Positions 1 to 9,161 of a stretch of DNA of 64,000 nucleotides are shown piece after piece. Numbering within the stretch: the stretch's first letter is position 1; each line of letters opens with the position of its first letter. The DNA comes from Thauera sp. K11 (GTDB taxonomy: Bacteria; Pseudomonadota; Gammaproteobacteria; Burkholderiales; Rhodocyclaceae), in contig NZ_CP023439.1 in the NCBI RefSeq assembly GCF_002354895.1, positions 3,782,001 through 3,846,000 of the forward strand, read 5' to 3'. Both the position numbers and the translations under genes were made by a program. Below the pieces are notes generated by a model. The model saw only the letters and a program-made list of their open reading frames with translations, was not told the DNA's origin and searched no databases.

Positions 1-2901
1 AAGATTCACCGACACGCCGCCGAAATGCAGGCCGGCGTCGAGCCATGCCTTGGCCTGGCGGCAGGCCGCGCGCAGCACCCAGTCGCCGATCGGCACGATG
101 AGCCCGGTTTCCTCGGCCAGCGGAATGAAGCGGGCCGGCGGGACCATCGCCTCGTCCGGCGGCTGCCAGCGCAGCAGGGCCTCGGCGCGGATCGGCTGCC
201 CCGGCTCCAGGCCGACCAGCGGCTGGTAGTGCAGCAGCAGTTCGCCGCGCTCGAGTGCCCGGTGCAGCCGCATTTCCAGTTGCAGATGGTCGTTCACGCG
301 GCTCGTCAGCGCCGCGGAATGGAAGCAGAACGTGTTGCGCCCCAGCTCCTTGGCCTGGTAGAGCGCGACGTCGGCATGCTGGTTGAGTTCGGTGACGGTC
401 TCGCCGTCGTCCGGGTACAGCGCCACGCCGATGCTGGCGCTGACGATCACCTCCTGCCCGCCCGACAGCACGAACGGCTGCTGCACCAGGTTGATCAGCT
501 TCTGCGCGACGCTGGCCGCCTCGTCGGGCGACTGCAGGTCCTCGAGCACGACGATGAATTCGTCGCCGCCCGCGCGCGCCAGCGTGTCCTCGTCGCGCAG
601 GCCGCCGCGCAGGCGCCCCGCGACCGCGCGCAGCAGTTCGTCGCCCGCCGGATGCCCGAGGCCGTCGTTGACGTTCTTGAAGCGGTCGAGGTCCAGGAAG
701 AGCACCGCCGCGCCGTCGTGATGGCGGCGGGCCTGCTCGATCGCATGCTCCAGCCGGGACTGCACCAGCAGCCGGTTCGGCAGGTTGGTGAGCGGATCGT
801 AGTGGGACAGGCGTTCCAGTTGCTGCTCGGAGCGCCTGAGCTGGGTCAGGTCGGTCATCACGCCGACGTACTGGCTGGCCTGCCCGCCCTCGTCGCGCAC
901 CGTGCTGATGGTCAGCCACTGCGGATACACCTCGCCGTTCTTGCGCCGGTTCCAGATCTCGCCCTGCCAGTAGCCGAGTTCGTTCAGGCTCGCCCACATC
1001 TCGCGGTAGAACTGCCGCCCGTGGCGGCCGGACTTCACGAAGTTCGGGTCGCGGCCCAGCACCTCGTCCGGCGTGTACCCGGTGATCTCGGTGTAGGCCG
1101 GATTGACCGCGACGATGCGCGGTTCCAGCGTGGTGATGACGACGCCGTCGCGCGTGCTCTCGAACACCGCGGACGATTGCCGCAGCGCGGCTTCGGCGCG
1201 CACCCGCTGCACGGCCAGCCCGGCGATGCGGGCGAATTCCTGCAGCAGCTCGAGTTCCGCGCCCTGCGGCCCGCGCGGCTCGCCGAAATAGGCGGCGAAG
1301 GTACCCAGCACGCGCCCGCCGGCATCCTTGAACGGCACCGACCAGCATGCGCGCAGGCCCGCCTCCCGTGCCAGGGCGCGGTAGGACGTCCAGTAGGGGT
1401 GGGTGTCCACATCCTCGACCACCACCGTCTCGCCGCGCCACGCGGCGGTGCCGCAGGAGCCGCGGCCGTCGCCGATCTCGAGCCCCTGGATCGCCTCGTT
1501 GTAGAAGGCCGGCAGGCTGGGGGCCGCGACCACGTCCAGGCACTGTGTCTTGCCGTCCAGGAGCAGCACCGACACGCGCATCTGCGGCGCGATCGACTCC
1601 AGCCGGCGCACGATGCTCTCCATGATCTCGTGCAGCGGCCGCGCCGCGACGACCTGGTCGAGCACGTCCGCGCGCGCCACCCGCAGCAGCTCTGCCTGCT
1701 TGCGCAGCGTGACGTCGGTCCATGTGCCGGCGATCTCCAGCGGGCGGCCGTCCGGCGCGCGCAGCAGATGAAGCTCGTCGAGCAGCCAGATCGGGCTTCC
1801 GTCCTTGCAGCGGAAGCAGTACTCCTGCCGCAGGGTGCCGGTCTCGAGGAGCCGCTGCAGCCAGTCGGCGGCGACCCCCGAGCCGCGCGGATCGAGGTTG
1901 CCGCACCACCAGCCGGGGGCCAGCGCCTCCTCGACCGAAAAGCCGGTGAGGCGGACGACGTTCTCGCTGACCCACACCGGGACGGCGTGCCCGCCGTCGA
2001 ACTTCATGCTGTAGAGGACGGACGGGCTCGCCATCAGCAGCCGCGACAGCCGCGCGGCGGTGGTCCGCAGTTCGGCGCGCTCGCGCACCAGCGCCGCCTG
2101 GCGCTGCACCTTCTCCAGCGTGGCCGGAATCTCGTACAGGTAGCCCTCGTGCTTGGTCAGGTAGTCGTCCACGCCCAGGCTCACCGCCTGCGCCACGACC
2201 TCTTCGCTGCCGTGCCCGGCGATGGTCAGCACGATGGGCAGGTCCAGCCCGCGTTCGTGCCGCAGCGTACGCGCCAGCTCCAGGCCGTCCATGCCGGGCA
2301 GGCGGAAGTCCAGCAGCAGCACGTCGTAGGCGCAGGGCTGGCCGGATGCGGCAGGCAGCCGTTCCAGGACCTCGCCGGCGCTGCCGACCGCCTCGAGCCG
2401 GATGTGCGGCGCGTGGGCCTCGAGATGGCGCCGCATCAGATCGGCATCGGCCGCGTTGCGCTCGGCATGGAGCACCCTGAGCGGTTCCCCCCTGCGCTGC
2501 TGCTGCGCACGGAAGCGGGCCAGGGCGTCGGCCAGCAGGCGCGGAAGGCGCGCGAGGTAGTCGTCGCGCTTCACGAGGTAGTCGTCGGCGCCCGCCTTCA
2601 GCGCCGACACCGCGGCCTCCTCGTCGCCCAGGCCGGTCAGCACCACCACCGCCACGGGCAGGGAGCGTGCGCGCACGCCGGCGAGCAGGTCCAGCCCGCT
2701 GCCGTCCGGCAGCTTCAGATCGACGAGCAGGACGTCGGGCACCGGCGCACCGCCGAGGTACCGCAGCCCCTCGGCGAGCGACGGCGCGACGGCCAGTTCG
2801 GCGTCCGGCGCCGCGCGCACCAGGGCGCGCCGGGCGAGGTCCGCGTCGGCGGCGCTGTCCTCGACGTACAGCACCCGCATCGCCTGCCCTGCCGCCATCA
2901 T
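1..2901 (-). CDS. Multi-domain response regulator / c-di-GMP protein (REC-REC-PAS-GAF-PAS-GGDEF-EAL), 3' end outside window
   Basis: Partial gene: 967 codons are visible and the reading frame is still open at the left edge. Two receiver domains come first, with phosphoacceptor aspartates at about D61 (VDLKLPDGSG) and D198 (LLDFRLPGMDG). They are followed by a PAS domain, a GAF domain, a second PAS domain (FESTRDGVVITT), a GGDEF domain with an intact AGGDEF active-site loop, and the beginning of an EAL domain with an EALLRW motif. No membrane segment is seen, so it is probably a cytoplasmic c-di-GMP synthase and/or phosphodiesterase. The ATG at 2901 overlaps the stop of the upstream CheY-like gene (ATGA), so the two are probably translationally coupled. 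It is the last visible gene of a four-gene signalling operon. Whether the EAL domain is catalytic cannot be judged because most of it is missing. Confidence 0.93.
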   Translation of the reverse strand, partial: MMAAGQAMRVLYVEDSAADADLARRALVRAAPDAELAVAPSLAEGLRYLGGAPVPDVLLVDLKLPDGSGLDLLAGVRARSLPVAVVVLTGLGDEEAAVSALKAGADDYLVKRDDYLARLPRLLADALARFRAQQQRRGEPLRVLHAERNAADADLMRRHLEAHAPHIRLEAVGSAGEVLERLPAASGQPCAYDVLLLDFRLPGMDGLELARTLRHERGLDLPIVLTIAGHGSEEVVAQAVSLGVDDYLTKHEGYLYEIPATLEKVQRQAALVRERAELRTTAARLSRLLMASPSVLYSMKFDGGHAVPVWVSENVVRLTGFSVEEALAPGWWCGNLDPRGSGVAADWLQRLLETGTLRQEYCFRCKDGSPIWLLDELHLLRAPDGRPLEIAGTWTDVTLRKQAELLRVARADVLDQVVAARPLHEIMESIVRRLESIAPQMRVSVLLLDGKTQCLDVVAAPSLPAFYNEAIQGLEIGDGRGSCGTAAWRGETVVVEDVDTHPYWTSYRALAREAGLRACWSVPFKDAGGRVLGTFAAYFGEPRGPQGAELELLQEFARIAGLAVQRVRAEAALRQSSAVFESTRDGVVITTLEPRIVAVNPAYTEITGYTPDEVLGRDPNFVKSGRHGRQFYREMWASLNELGYWQGEIWNRRKNGEVYPQWLTISTVRDEGGQASQYVGVMTDLTQLRRSEQQLERLSHYDPLTNLPNRLLVQSRLEHAIEQARRHHDGAAVLFLDLDRFKNVNDGLGHPAGDELLRAVAGRLRGGLRDEDTLARAGGDEFIVVLEDLQSPDEAASVAQKLINLVQQPFVLSGGQEVIVSASIGVALYPDDGETVTELNQHADVALYQAKELGRNTFCFHSAALTSRVNDHLQLEMRLHRALERGELLLHYQPLVGLEPGQPIRAEALLRWQPPDEAMVPPARFIPLAEETGLIVPIGDWVLRAACRQAKAWLDAGLHFGGVSVNL

Positions 2902-3332
2902 TTCTGCACTCCATGGTTGAGCGCGCACCAGTAGTTCTCCACCTGCCCGATGGCCTCGCCGAAACGGCCGAAATCGACCGGCTTGACGATGTAGGAATTC
3001 GCGCCGAGGTCGTAGGCGGAACGCAGGTCGCTATCCTCGCCCGACGAGGTCAGGATGACGACCGGGATGCGCCGGTATTGCGGATGCGCCTTGAATTCGC
3101 GCAGCACTTCGAGCCCGTTGATCTTCGGCAGCTTGATGTCGAGCAGCACGAACAGCGGCAGGCGCTCGCCCGCATCCCAGCGTGCGATGTAGGACAGGGC
3201 CTCCTCGCCGTCGCGCGCCACCTCGATCGGATGGCCGCAGCGCCTGCCTCCGAAGGCACGCAGGGTGAGGTCGAGATCGACCGGATCGTCCTCGACCAGC
3301 AGGATGGGCGGCGACGCCAGCGTGTTCGTCAT
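2898..3332 (-). CDS. CheY-like single-domain response regulator (Rcp1 type)
   Basis: 144-residue stand-alone receiver domain. The acidic pocket is E14/D15, the phosphoacceptor D65 (FVLLDIKLPK), the conserved Ser/Thr lies in VVILTSS and the conserved lysine is K117 (YIVKPVDF). There is no output domain. The insertion-containing form (DPVDLDLTLRAF, then ALSYI) is typical of the Rcp1 family, which partners phytochrome-like HisKA kinases. Its start overlaps the kinase stop by four bases and its stop overlaps the start of the GGDEF/EAL gene, so it most likely relays phosphate from the kinase to that multi-REC protein. The partner assignment is inferred from operon position. Confidence 0.93.
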   Translation of the reverse strand: MTNTLASPPILLVEDDPVDLDLTLRAFGGRRCGHPIEVARDGEEALSYIARWDAGERLPLFVLLDIKLPKINGLEVLREFKAHPQYRRIPVVILTSSGEDSDLRSAYDLGANSYIVKPVDFGRFGEAIGQVENYWCALNHGVQK

Positions 3333-5209
3333 TTGCGCAGTTCCACGTAGAAGCAGGCGCCCTGCCCCGGGGCGCTCTCGGCCCAGACCCGTCCGCCCAT
3401 GCGCTGCACGGCCTTGCGCACCAGCGCGAGCCCGACGCCGGTACCGGGATAGTCTTCCGCACGGTGCAGACGCTGGAATATCTCGAAGATTCGGTCATGG
3501 TATTTCATGTCGAAGCCGACACCGTTGTCGCGCACCGACAGCACCACGCGCGCGCCCTCGGCCTGCGCCCCGAGGCAGATGCGCGGTGGGGCGGCATTAA
3601 GGCTGAACTTCAGCGCGTTATCAAGCAGATTTCGCACGACCATGTTCAAACCGTCACGGTCGGCGACGACCGACAGCGGCGGCAGGCGGTCGTCGACCAC
3701 CGCGCCGCAGCGCTCGAGCTCGGGCCGCAGCGACTCCAGCACGTCGCCCACCAGTTCGCGCAGGCCGAGCGGCTGCGCCTCGAAGGCGCGCCGCTCCGTG
3801 CGCGAATAGGCGAGCAGATCCTCGATCAGTCCATGCATCTGCGCCACGCCGCGGCGGACGTTGCGAAGCAGCACGCGGCCGTCGTCGTCGAAGCGGCCAC
3901 CGTAGTCCTGCAGCAGGATCTGGCTGTAGCCGTCGATGCCACGCAGGGGCGCCTTGAGGTCGTGCGATACCGAATAGGAAAACGCCTCCAGTTCGAGATT
4001 GGCCGCCTTCAACTGCGCGGTGCGCTCGGCCACGCGCGCCTCGAGCCCGGCGTTGATGCGGCGCAGTTCGTCCTCCGCGGTGCGCTGCGCGGTGATGTCG
4101 AGCAGCACGCCATGTATCGTCAGCACGCGGCCGCCGGCGTCGCGCGTCAGCCAGGTCCGGTCGTCCACCCAGACCCAGCGCCCGTCGGCGGTCTTCAGGC
4201 GGTATTCCTGCCGGTAGTCGTCCGGCCCTTCGGCGAGATGGCGGGCGACCTCGTCCTGGATGCGCGGACGGTCGCCGGGATGGATCAGGTCGGCGAAGAT
4301 GAAATCGCCGGCCAGCACCCGATCGACCGTGTAGCCCCACTGCGAGATGGCGTCGCTGACCATCCTCACCGGCCAGCCCGGGCTGTTCTCCCACTCCATC
4401 GCCACCACCGGCGAGCGCGCCAGGATCGAGGTCAGTTGCTCGAGCCGCGTGTGGCGGAACTGCAGGCTGCCGGCCATCTGGTCGACCGCCGCGCCGATCT
4501 CGGCGAACTCGTCCCGCCCGGCCAGGCCGGCGCGCGTCCCCAGGTCGCCGGAGCCGATGGCGCGCAGCGCCGTCACCAGGCGGCGGGCGCGGCGGAACCA
4601 CAGCAGGTGCAGGACGGCGGCGACGAGGACGGCCAGGCCCAGGATGAGTGCCGACACGCGCCAGATCTCGCCGCGGCCCTCATGCGTGCGCATGGCCAGG
4701 AGGGGCTCGAGGTCGCTGTAGACGATGAGGCGGTAGTCGGGCACGACGGCCGCCCGGCCGACCAGCGCCAGCCCCGGCGCATCAGGGGCCTGGACATGCA
4801 CGCCCAGGTCCGGCCGCCGCGCCGCGTCGAGCAGCGCGGTGCGTATCGCGGGCGCCTCGCCGCCCAGCGCTTCGCCGAGCGGCTTGCCGATGCTCGCCCT
4901 GCGCATCGATGCGAAGACGCGCAGTTCCGGGTCCACCAGGTAGGCATGCGTGATCTCGGGCCTGCGCCCCCATTCCGAGACCAGCCTGCGCGCCTGCATG
5001 CGGTTGCCGAGCCCGAGCTGGACCTGCAGCCGCCTCTGCTCGACATGCAGCCGGCCGCGCAGGCTGCTGCGCTGCTCGGCGTCGATCGCCGCGCGCTGCT
5101 CCTGCCGCTGCTGCCAGGCGGTGAACGCGATCAGCACGAGGGCCAGCACCGCCATGCCCAGCGGCACGAGGTAGCGGGCCGGCAGCAGGTAGAGCAGGCG
5201 GCGGATCAC
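3329..5209 (-). CDS. Membrane sensor histidine kinase with HAMP and PAS domains
   Basis: 626 residues from a GTG start at 5209. This start overlaps the upstream TGA as GTGA; longer in-frame readings would run back through the upstream gene. Order: a membrane segment near residues 10-32 (LVPLGMAVLALVLIAF), a periplasmic sensor region of about 150 residues, a second membrane segment (VSALILGLAVLVAAVL), HAMP, a PAS domain with its PAC tail, HisKA with the phosphoacceptor near H416 (YSVSHDLKAPLRG), and HATPase_c with an N box (RNLLDNALKFS), G1 (DNGVGFD) and G2 (GTGVGLALV). It is a complete inner-membrane kinase. The gene sits between a lipoprotein solute-binding protein and a CheY-like regulator, so the binding protein may present the ligand to the periplasmic domain (inference). 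Confidence 0.93.
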   Translation of the reverse strand: MIRRLLYLLPARYLVPLGMAVLALVLIAFTAWQQRQEQRAAIDAEQRSSLRGRLHVEQRRLQVQLGLGNRMQARRLVSEWGRRPEITHAYLVDPELRVFASMRRASIGKPLGEALGGEAPAIRTALLDAARRPDLGVHVQAPDAPGLALVGRAAVVPDYRLIVYSDLEPLLAMRTHEGRGEIWRVSALILGLAVLVAAVLHLLWFRRARRLVTALRAIGSGDLGTRAGLAGRDEFAEIGAAVDQMAGSLQFRHTRLEQLTSILARSPVVAMEWENSPGWPVRMVSDAISQWGYTVDRVLAGDFIFADLIHPGDRPRIQDEVARHLAEGPDDYRQEYRLKTADGRWVWVDDRTWLTRDAGGRVLTIHGVLLDITAQRTAEDELRRINAGLEARVAERTAQLKAANLELEAFSYSVSHDLKAPLRGIDGYSQILLQDYGGRFDDDGRVLLRNVRRGVAQMHGLIEDLLAYSRTERRAFEAQPLGLRELVGDVLESLRPELERCGAVVDDRLPPLSVVADRDGLNMVVRNLLDNALKFSLNAAPPRICLGAQAEGARVVLSVRDNGVGFDMKYHDRIFEIFQRLHRAEDYPGTGVGLALVRKAVQRMGGRVWAESAPGQGACFYVELRK

Positions 5210-6171
5210 CGCGCACCTCCGAGCGCCTGCCGCGCGGGCTCCGCGGCAAGGAGGGCGGACCAGTCCCCGCTGCCGTGGATCAGGCCCATTTCCCGCAGGC
5301 TTTCGGCCGTCCTGCGGCCGGCCGCGGCGATCGCCGGCGCCCGGCCCTCGAAGCTGGCCACGCTGTCGCCCAGCGTCAGGAAGGTGAGTCCGCCCAGGAT
5401 CGCGTGGTATTGCTCCGCCGTGAGATCGATGCCGGGCGCGAGCAGCGCCGCGTGCCCGGCGGTATCCGCGCGCAGGGCGGCCAGCCCGCGCTCCCAGCCG
5501 GCCAGCAGTTCGACCACGTCGTCGCCGCGCTCGGCCAGCACGCCCTCGCACACCACCAGCAGGCCGACGATCTCGCCGGGCATCCGGCGGCTGTCGAAGA
5601 TCGTGCGCGCACCGTCGGCCCGCAACAGGCTGGCGATCGGCTCGTAGGCGACCACCGCATCGACGTTGCCGGAGCCGGCCGCGATGCGCTGCCGCGACGC
5701 CTCCACCCGCAGCACCGACACGTCGCCGCGTTCGAGCTTTCCGGCCTGCAGCACACGCGCCAGCACCAGCGCGCCGACGGCGGAATCCTCCACCGCGATG
5801 CGCTTGCCACGCAGGTCGGCAGGCGTGGCGACGGGCGGCCGGGCCACCACCGCGTCGGCACCGTCCGACAGGCTCAGCAGGGCCACGATGCGGATCGCCA
5901 TGCCCTCGTCCGCAAGCCGCAGGGCCTCGTCCAGCGTGAGCGCGGCGGCCTCCAGCACGCCGTTGCGCAGGCCGCGCAGGCTTTCGCTGCTGGAACCGAC
6001 CTCGACCACGCGCACGCGCCGCGCATCGACCAGCCCCAGTTCACCGGCAAGCACCAGGGGGTCGTAGCCCACCCAGGGGCTGACGCCGACGCGGAGCACG
6101 GCGCGCGGCGGCTCGCCGCAACCGGACAGCAGCAACAGCATGCAGACGAGACAAACGCACAGTCGCATCAT
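5206..6171 (-). CDS. Periplasmic solute-binding lipoprotein, NMT1/ThiY/TauA-like
   Basis: 321 residues. The N-terminus is a lipoprotein signal (MMRLCVCLVCMLLLLSGC) with the lipobox ending LLSGC, so the mature protein should be membrane-anchored in the periplasm. The mature part starts RVGVSPWVGYDPLVLAGELG, typical of the nitrate/sulfonate/thiamine-precursor binding family, and contains DLRGKRIAVEDSAVGALVLARVL and DAVVAYEPIASLL. No ABC permease or ATPase gene is next to it. Instead its stop overlaps the histidine kinase start. This suggests a sensory rather than transport role (inference). The ligand cannot be read from the sequence. The start could equally be the second ATG at 6168. Confidence 0.88.
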   Translation of the reverse strand: MMRLCVCLVCMLLLLSGCGEPPRAVLRVGVSPWVGYDPLVLAGELGLVDARRVRVVEVGSSSESLRGLRNGVLEAAALTLDEALRLADEGMAIRIVALLSLSDGADAVVARPPVATPADLRGKRIAVEDSAVGALVLARVLQAGKLERGDVSVLRVEASRQRIAAGSGNVDAVVAYEPIASLLRADGARTIFDSRRMPGEIVGLLVVCEGVLAERGDDVVELLAGWERGLAALRADTAGHAALLAPGIDLTAEQYHAILGGLTFLTLGDSVASFEGRAPAIAAAGRRTAESLREMGLIHGSGDWSALLAAEPARQALGGAR

Positions 6172-6358
6172 CCTTCCAGGCACTCCCGGGCAGCACGGCT
6201 GCCAGATTCCATCGTTTCGCATGGCGGCGCCCGGCCGGGGACGGACGCCGTCTCCGGCGGCTGCGGGGCATGCGCCTCGCCCGCCATGGTGCCATGCCGT
6301 ACCGCCATCGCCCGTCCATCGAGCGTGCCGGCACCCCTTGGGGCGGGCCGTTGCACCT

Positions 6359-9151
6359 TCAGCCGGCCAGATCCGGTTCGCCGCAGCGGGCGAGTATCCG
6401 GGCGCGCACCGCATCCCGCAGGGCAACGGCCGCCTGCCAGGTGCGCCCCGAGGCTGCCAGCGGTTCGTCCAGATGCACGGTGATCGCCGCCCGCCGCGGC
6501 ATCCAGGTTTCGTCGGGCAGCACCGCGCGCGTGCCGCGGATCGCCAGCGGCACCACCTCGAGGCCGGCCTCCGCGGCTGTCAGGAAGGCGCCGAGGCGAA
6601 ACTCGCGCAGCCCGGCGCGGCGGACGAAGGTCCCCTCCGGGAAGAAGAACAGCGACTCCCCGGCGCGGGCACGTTCGCCAAGTTCGCGCGCGGCCCCGAC
6701 GCTGTCGGCCAGGGAGAAGCGCTCCACGAAGGCGGCGCCGAGGCCGCGCAGGAAGGGGCCGGCGATCGGATGCTCGCCCAGCTCGCGCTTGGCGACGAAG
6801 GTGAAGGGCCGCGCCAGCGCCGCGACCGCCACCAGGCCATCGACATAGCTCGCATGGTTGGCCGCCACCACGCACGGCACCTGCGGCGGCAGGTTGACCG
6901 TGCCTTCCACCTCGACCGGCACGCCGATCAGCCGCGCATAGGCCCGCGCCCCGTGCCGGGCGATGCGCCAGCCCCGCGCGGGACGGCGCAGTGCCACCAC
7001 CGCCAGCCACACCGGCGGCGCCAGCACCAGCAGCATCGCCCATGCCCAGCCGGCCCACGACAGCGCACCGCAGCGCGCCAGCAGGTGCCGGCCCTGCGCG
7101 GCCAGGCCCGCGGCGGCAAGGCGCAGCATCTGCATGCGCACGCCGCGGCGACTGCCCAGCGCGCCGGCGAGGTAGAGATCGCGCGTCGCGGCGCGGCGGA
7201 TCTTGCCGCTGGACGTCTTCAGCACGCTGTGCGGCGGTGCCAGCACGACCTCGTCGAGCGGCAGGCCGAGGCGTTCCAGCGCCAGGTCCTCGACGGCGCG
7301 CACCAGCGTGCGGCGCGCCTCGTCCGCGTCCTCGCGCGTCTCGACCACCGCGACCAGGCGCTCGCCCGCCGTCGCCCGGTCGAGCGCGCCGAACACCGCG
7401 ACGCAGCCGCGGCGCACGCCGGGCAGCGCACCGATCGCCTCCTCCAGTTCGTAGGGATAGAGGTTGCGCCCGCCGCGGATGATCATGTCCTTGACGCGGC
7501 CGGTGACGAACAGCTCGCCGCCGGCGAGGTAGCCGAGGTCGCCGGTGTCGAGCCAGTCGCCGTCGAAGAGGCGCGCGGTCTCCTCCGGGTTGCGGTAGTA
7601 CCCGGCGGTGGCCGAGGGCCCCTGGAATTCGATGCGCCCCACCTGCCGCTCCGGCAGCGGCGTCCCGCCGGCATCCACCACGCGCAGCGCGTGCCCGGGC
7701 AGCGGCCGCCCGCAGCCGACGAAACGGATCGCGTCCGCATCGCCGACGTCCGCCGCGGGCACCGCCAGCGCGCGGCGCAGGAAGGTGTCGCGCCGCACCC
7801 TGTCGATGAGGGGGCCGCGGCCGGGGGCGGGCACCGTGAGCCCGACCGCGTTCTCGGCCAGGCCGTAGAGCGGCGTCATCGCCTCGCGCCTGAAACCGGC
7901 CGGGGCGAGGTGCGCGCAAAAGCGCTCCATCGTGTCCGGGCTCACCGGTTCCGCGCCGTTGATCGCCAGCCGCCAGCACGACAGGTCCAGCCCCGCGAGT
8001 TCGGCCCGGGCGGCATGGCGCACCACCAGTTCGAAAGCGAAGTTCGGCGCCGCGGTGATGGTGCCGCGGTAACGGTGGATCGCGCGCAGCCAGTTGACCG
8101 GACGCGACAGGAAATCCAGCGGCGGCATCAGCACCAGGGGATTGCCGTTGTACAGGCTGCCGAGCCAGGTCCCGATGAGGCCCATGTCGTGGTACAGCGG
8201 CAGCCAGCTCACGCACACGTCCCCGGGAGCGAGCGCGATCGCGCCGCTCCAGGCGCGGATGTTGGCGAGCAGGTTGGCGTGGGTCAGCATCACGCCCTTG
8301 GGGTTGCCGGTGCTGCCCGAGGTGTATTGCAGCAGCGCGAGTCCGCCTGCCGATGCCGGCGCGGCCGTCCCCGCAGCGCCATCCTCCTGCAGTTCCGGCG
8401 GCGTGACGACGTGGCGCAGCGTCGGCGTCTGCGCGCGCAGCACGCCGGCCGCCAGGCGCGCCTCCGCCACCGTGAGCAGGACCGGGGCGCCGCAACTGGC
8501 CAGGATGCCGGCCTGGCGGCGCAGATGGTCCTCCAGTTGCGACGGCCGCGTCGGCGGGTACATCGGCACCGGTACGCCGCCCGCCAGCAGCGCGCCGAAG
8601 AAGCCGGCGAAGAACTCGAGCCCGGTCGGCAGCATGATCGCCACCGCGTCGCCGGGCTGCAGCCCGGTGCGCCGCAGGCCCGCCGCCATCTGCAGGCCGG
8701 AGTCGAGCAGGGCACCGTAGCTGAGCGCCGCCACCTCGGCATCGTCATGCAGCAGGCGCACATGGACACGCTGCCGCCAGTGCTGCGCATGCCATTGCAG
8801 CACCTCGACGAGCGTGGCCGCCGCCGGCGCCTCGACGTGCTCTCGGGCCGGCGCCGCCGCGACGGGTTCGGGGACGGCCGCGGCGATGTCCGGATGCGCG
8901 TCGTGCAGCGCCTGCGCCAACTGGCGCGGCGTCTCGGCGGCGGCCAGCGTGTCGGGCGGCAGCCTGACGCCGGCGCTGCGTTCGAGGCGGGCGAGAAGCT
9001 CCACCCGCGCCAGGCTGTCCAGGCCCAGGTCGCGCTCGAGGTGGCTGTCCAGCGCCGCCGCGGCCGGCCGTCCGGCGCGCAGCTCGCCGACGAGTTCGCC
9101 GACGATGCGCAGCACCTCGGCCTCGACCGCCCCGCCCTGCGGCGTGCTCAT
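6359..9151 (-). CDS. Acyl carrier protein / AMP-dependent fatty acyl ligase / PlsC acyltransferase fusion
   Basis: 930 residues with three fused activities. Residues 1-90 are an acyl carrier domain with the phosphopantetheine serine at S46 (DLGLDSLARVEL). Residues about 115-690 are an AMP-forming acyl ligase (YTSGSTGNPKG at 276-286, then GLAENAVGLT, DTGDLGYL and KTSSGKIRR). A short hydrophobic stretch (WAMLLVLAPPVWLAVVAL) follows, then a 1-acylglycerol-phosphate-type acyltransferase with HX4D at H766-D771 (NHASYVDG) and FPEGT at 837-841. The ligase could load a fatty acid onto the fused carrier and the PlsC domain pass it to an acceptor lipid. This layout resembles Aas- and FAAL-type proteins, but acceptor and product are unknown. 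It lies 10 bases downstream of the AhpD-like gene. Confidence 0.9.
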   Translation of the reverse strand: MSTPQGGAVEAEVLRIVGELVGELRAGRPAAAALDSHLERDLGLDSLARVELLARLERSAGVRLPPDTLAAAETPRQLAQALHDAHPDIAAAVPEPVAAAPAREHVEAPAAATLVEVLQWHAQHWRQRVHVRLLHDDAEVAALSYGALLDSGLQMAAGLRRTGLQPGDAVAIMLPTGLEFFAGFFGALLAGGVPVPMYPPTRPSQLEDHLRRQAGILASCGAPVLLTVAEARLAAGVLRAQTPTLRHVVTPPELQEDGAAGTAAPASAGGLALLQYTSGSTGNPKGVMLTHANLLANIRAWSGAIALAPGDVCVSWLPLYHDMGLIGTWLGSLYNGNPLVLMPPLDFLSRPVNWLRAIHRYRGTITAAPNFAFELVVRHAARAELAGLDLSCWRLAINGAEPVSPDTMERFCAHLAPAGFRREAMTPLYGLAENAVGLTVPAPGRGPLIDRVRRDTFLRRALAVPAADVGDADAIRFVGCGRPLPGHALRVVDAGGTPLPERQVGRIEFQGPSATAGYYRNPEETARLFDGDWLDTGDLGYLAGGELFVTGRVKDMIIRGGRNLYPYELEEAIGALPGVRRGCVAVFGALDRATAGERLVAVVETREDADEARRTLVRAVEDLALERLGLPLDEVVLAPPHSVLKTSSGKIRRAATRDLYLAGALGSRRGVRMQMLRLAAAGLAAQGRHLLARCGALSWAGWAWAMLLVLAPPVWLAVVALRRPARGWRIARHGARAYARLIGVPVEVEGTVNLPPQVPCVVAANHASYVDGLVAVAALARPFTFVAKRELGEHPIAGPFLRGLGAAFVERFSLADSVGAARELGERARAGESLFFFPEGTFVRRAGLREFRLGAFLTAAEAGLEVVPLAIRGTRAVLPDETWMPRRAAITVHLDEPLAASGRTWQAAVALRDAVRARILARCGEPDLAG

Positions 9152-9161
9152 GGCGCCCCGC

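Noticed and set aside
25..2934. A long open plus-strand frame (about 970 codons) across the multi-domain regulator gene
   Set aside because: It is antisense to a gene with intact REC, PAS, GAF, GGDEF and EAL motifs, has the Arg/Ala/Gln/His-rich composition typical of antisense frames in GC-rich DNA, and shows no family motif.
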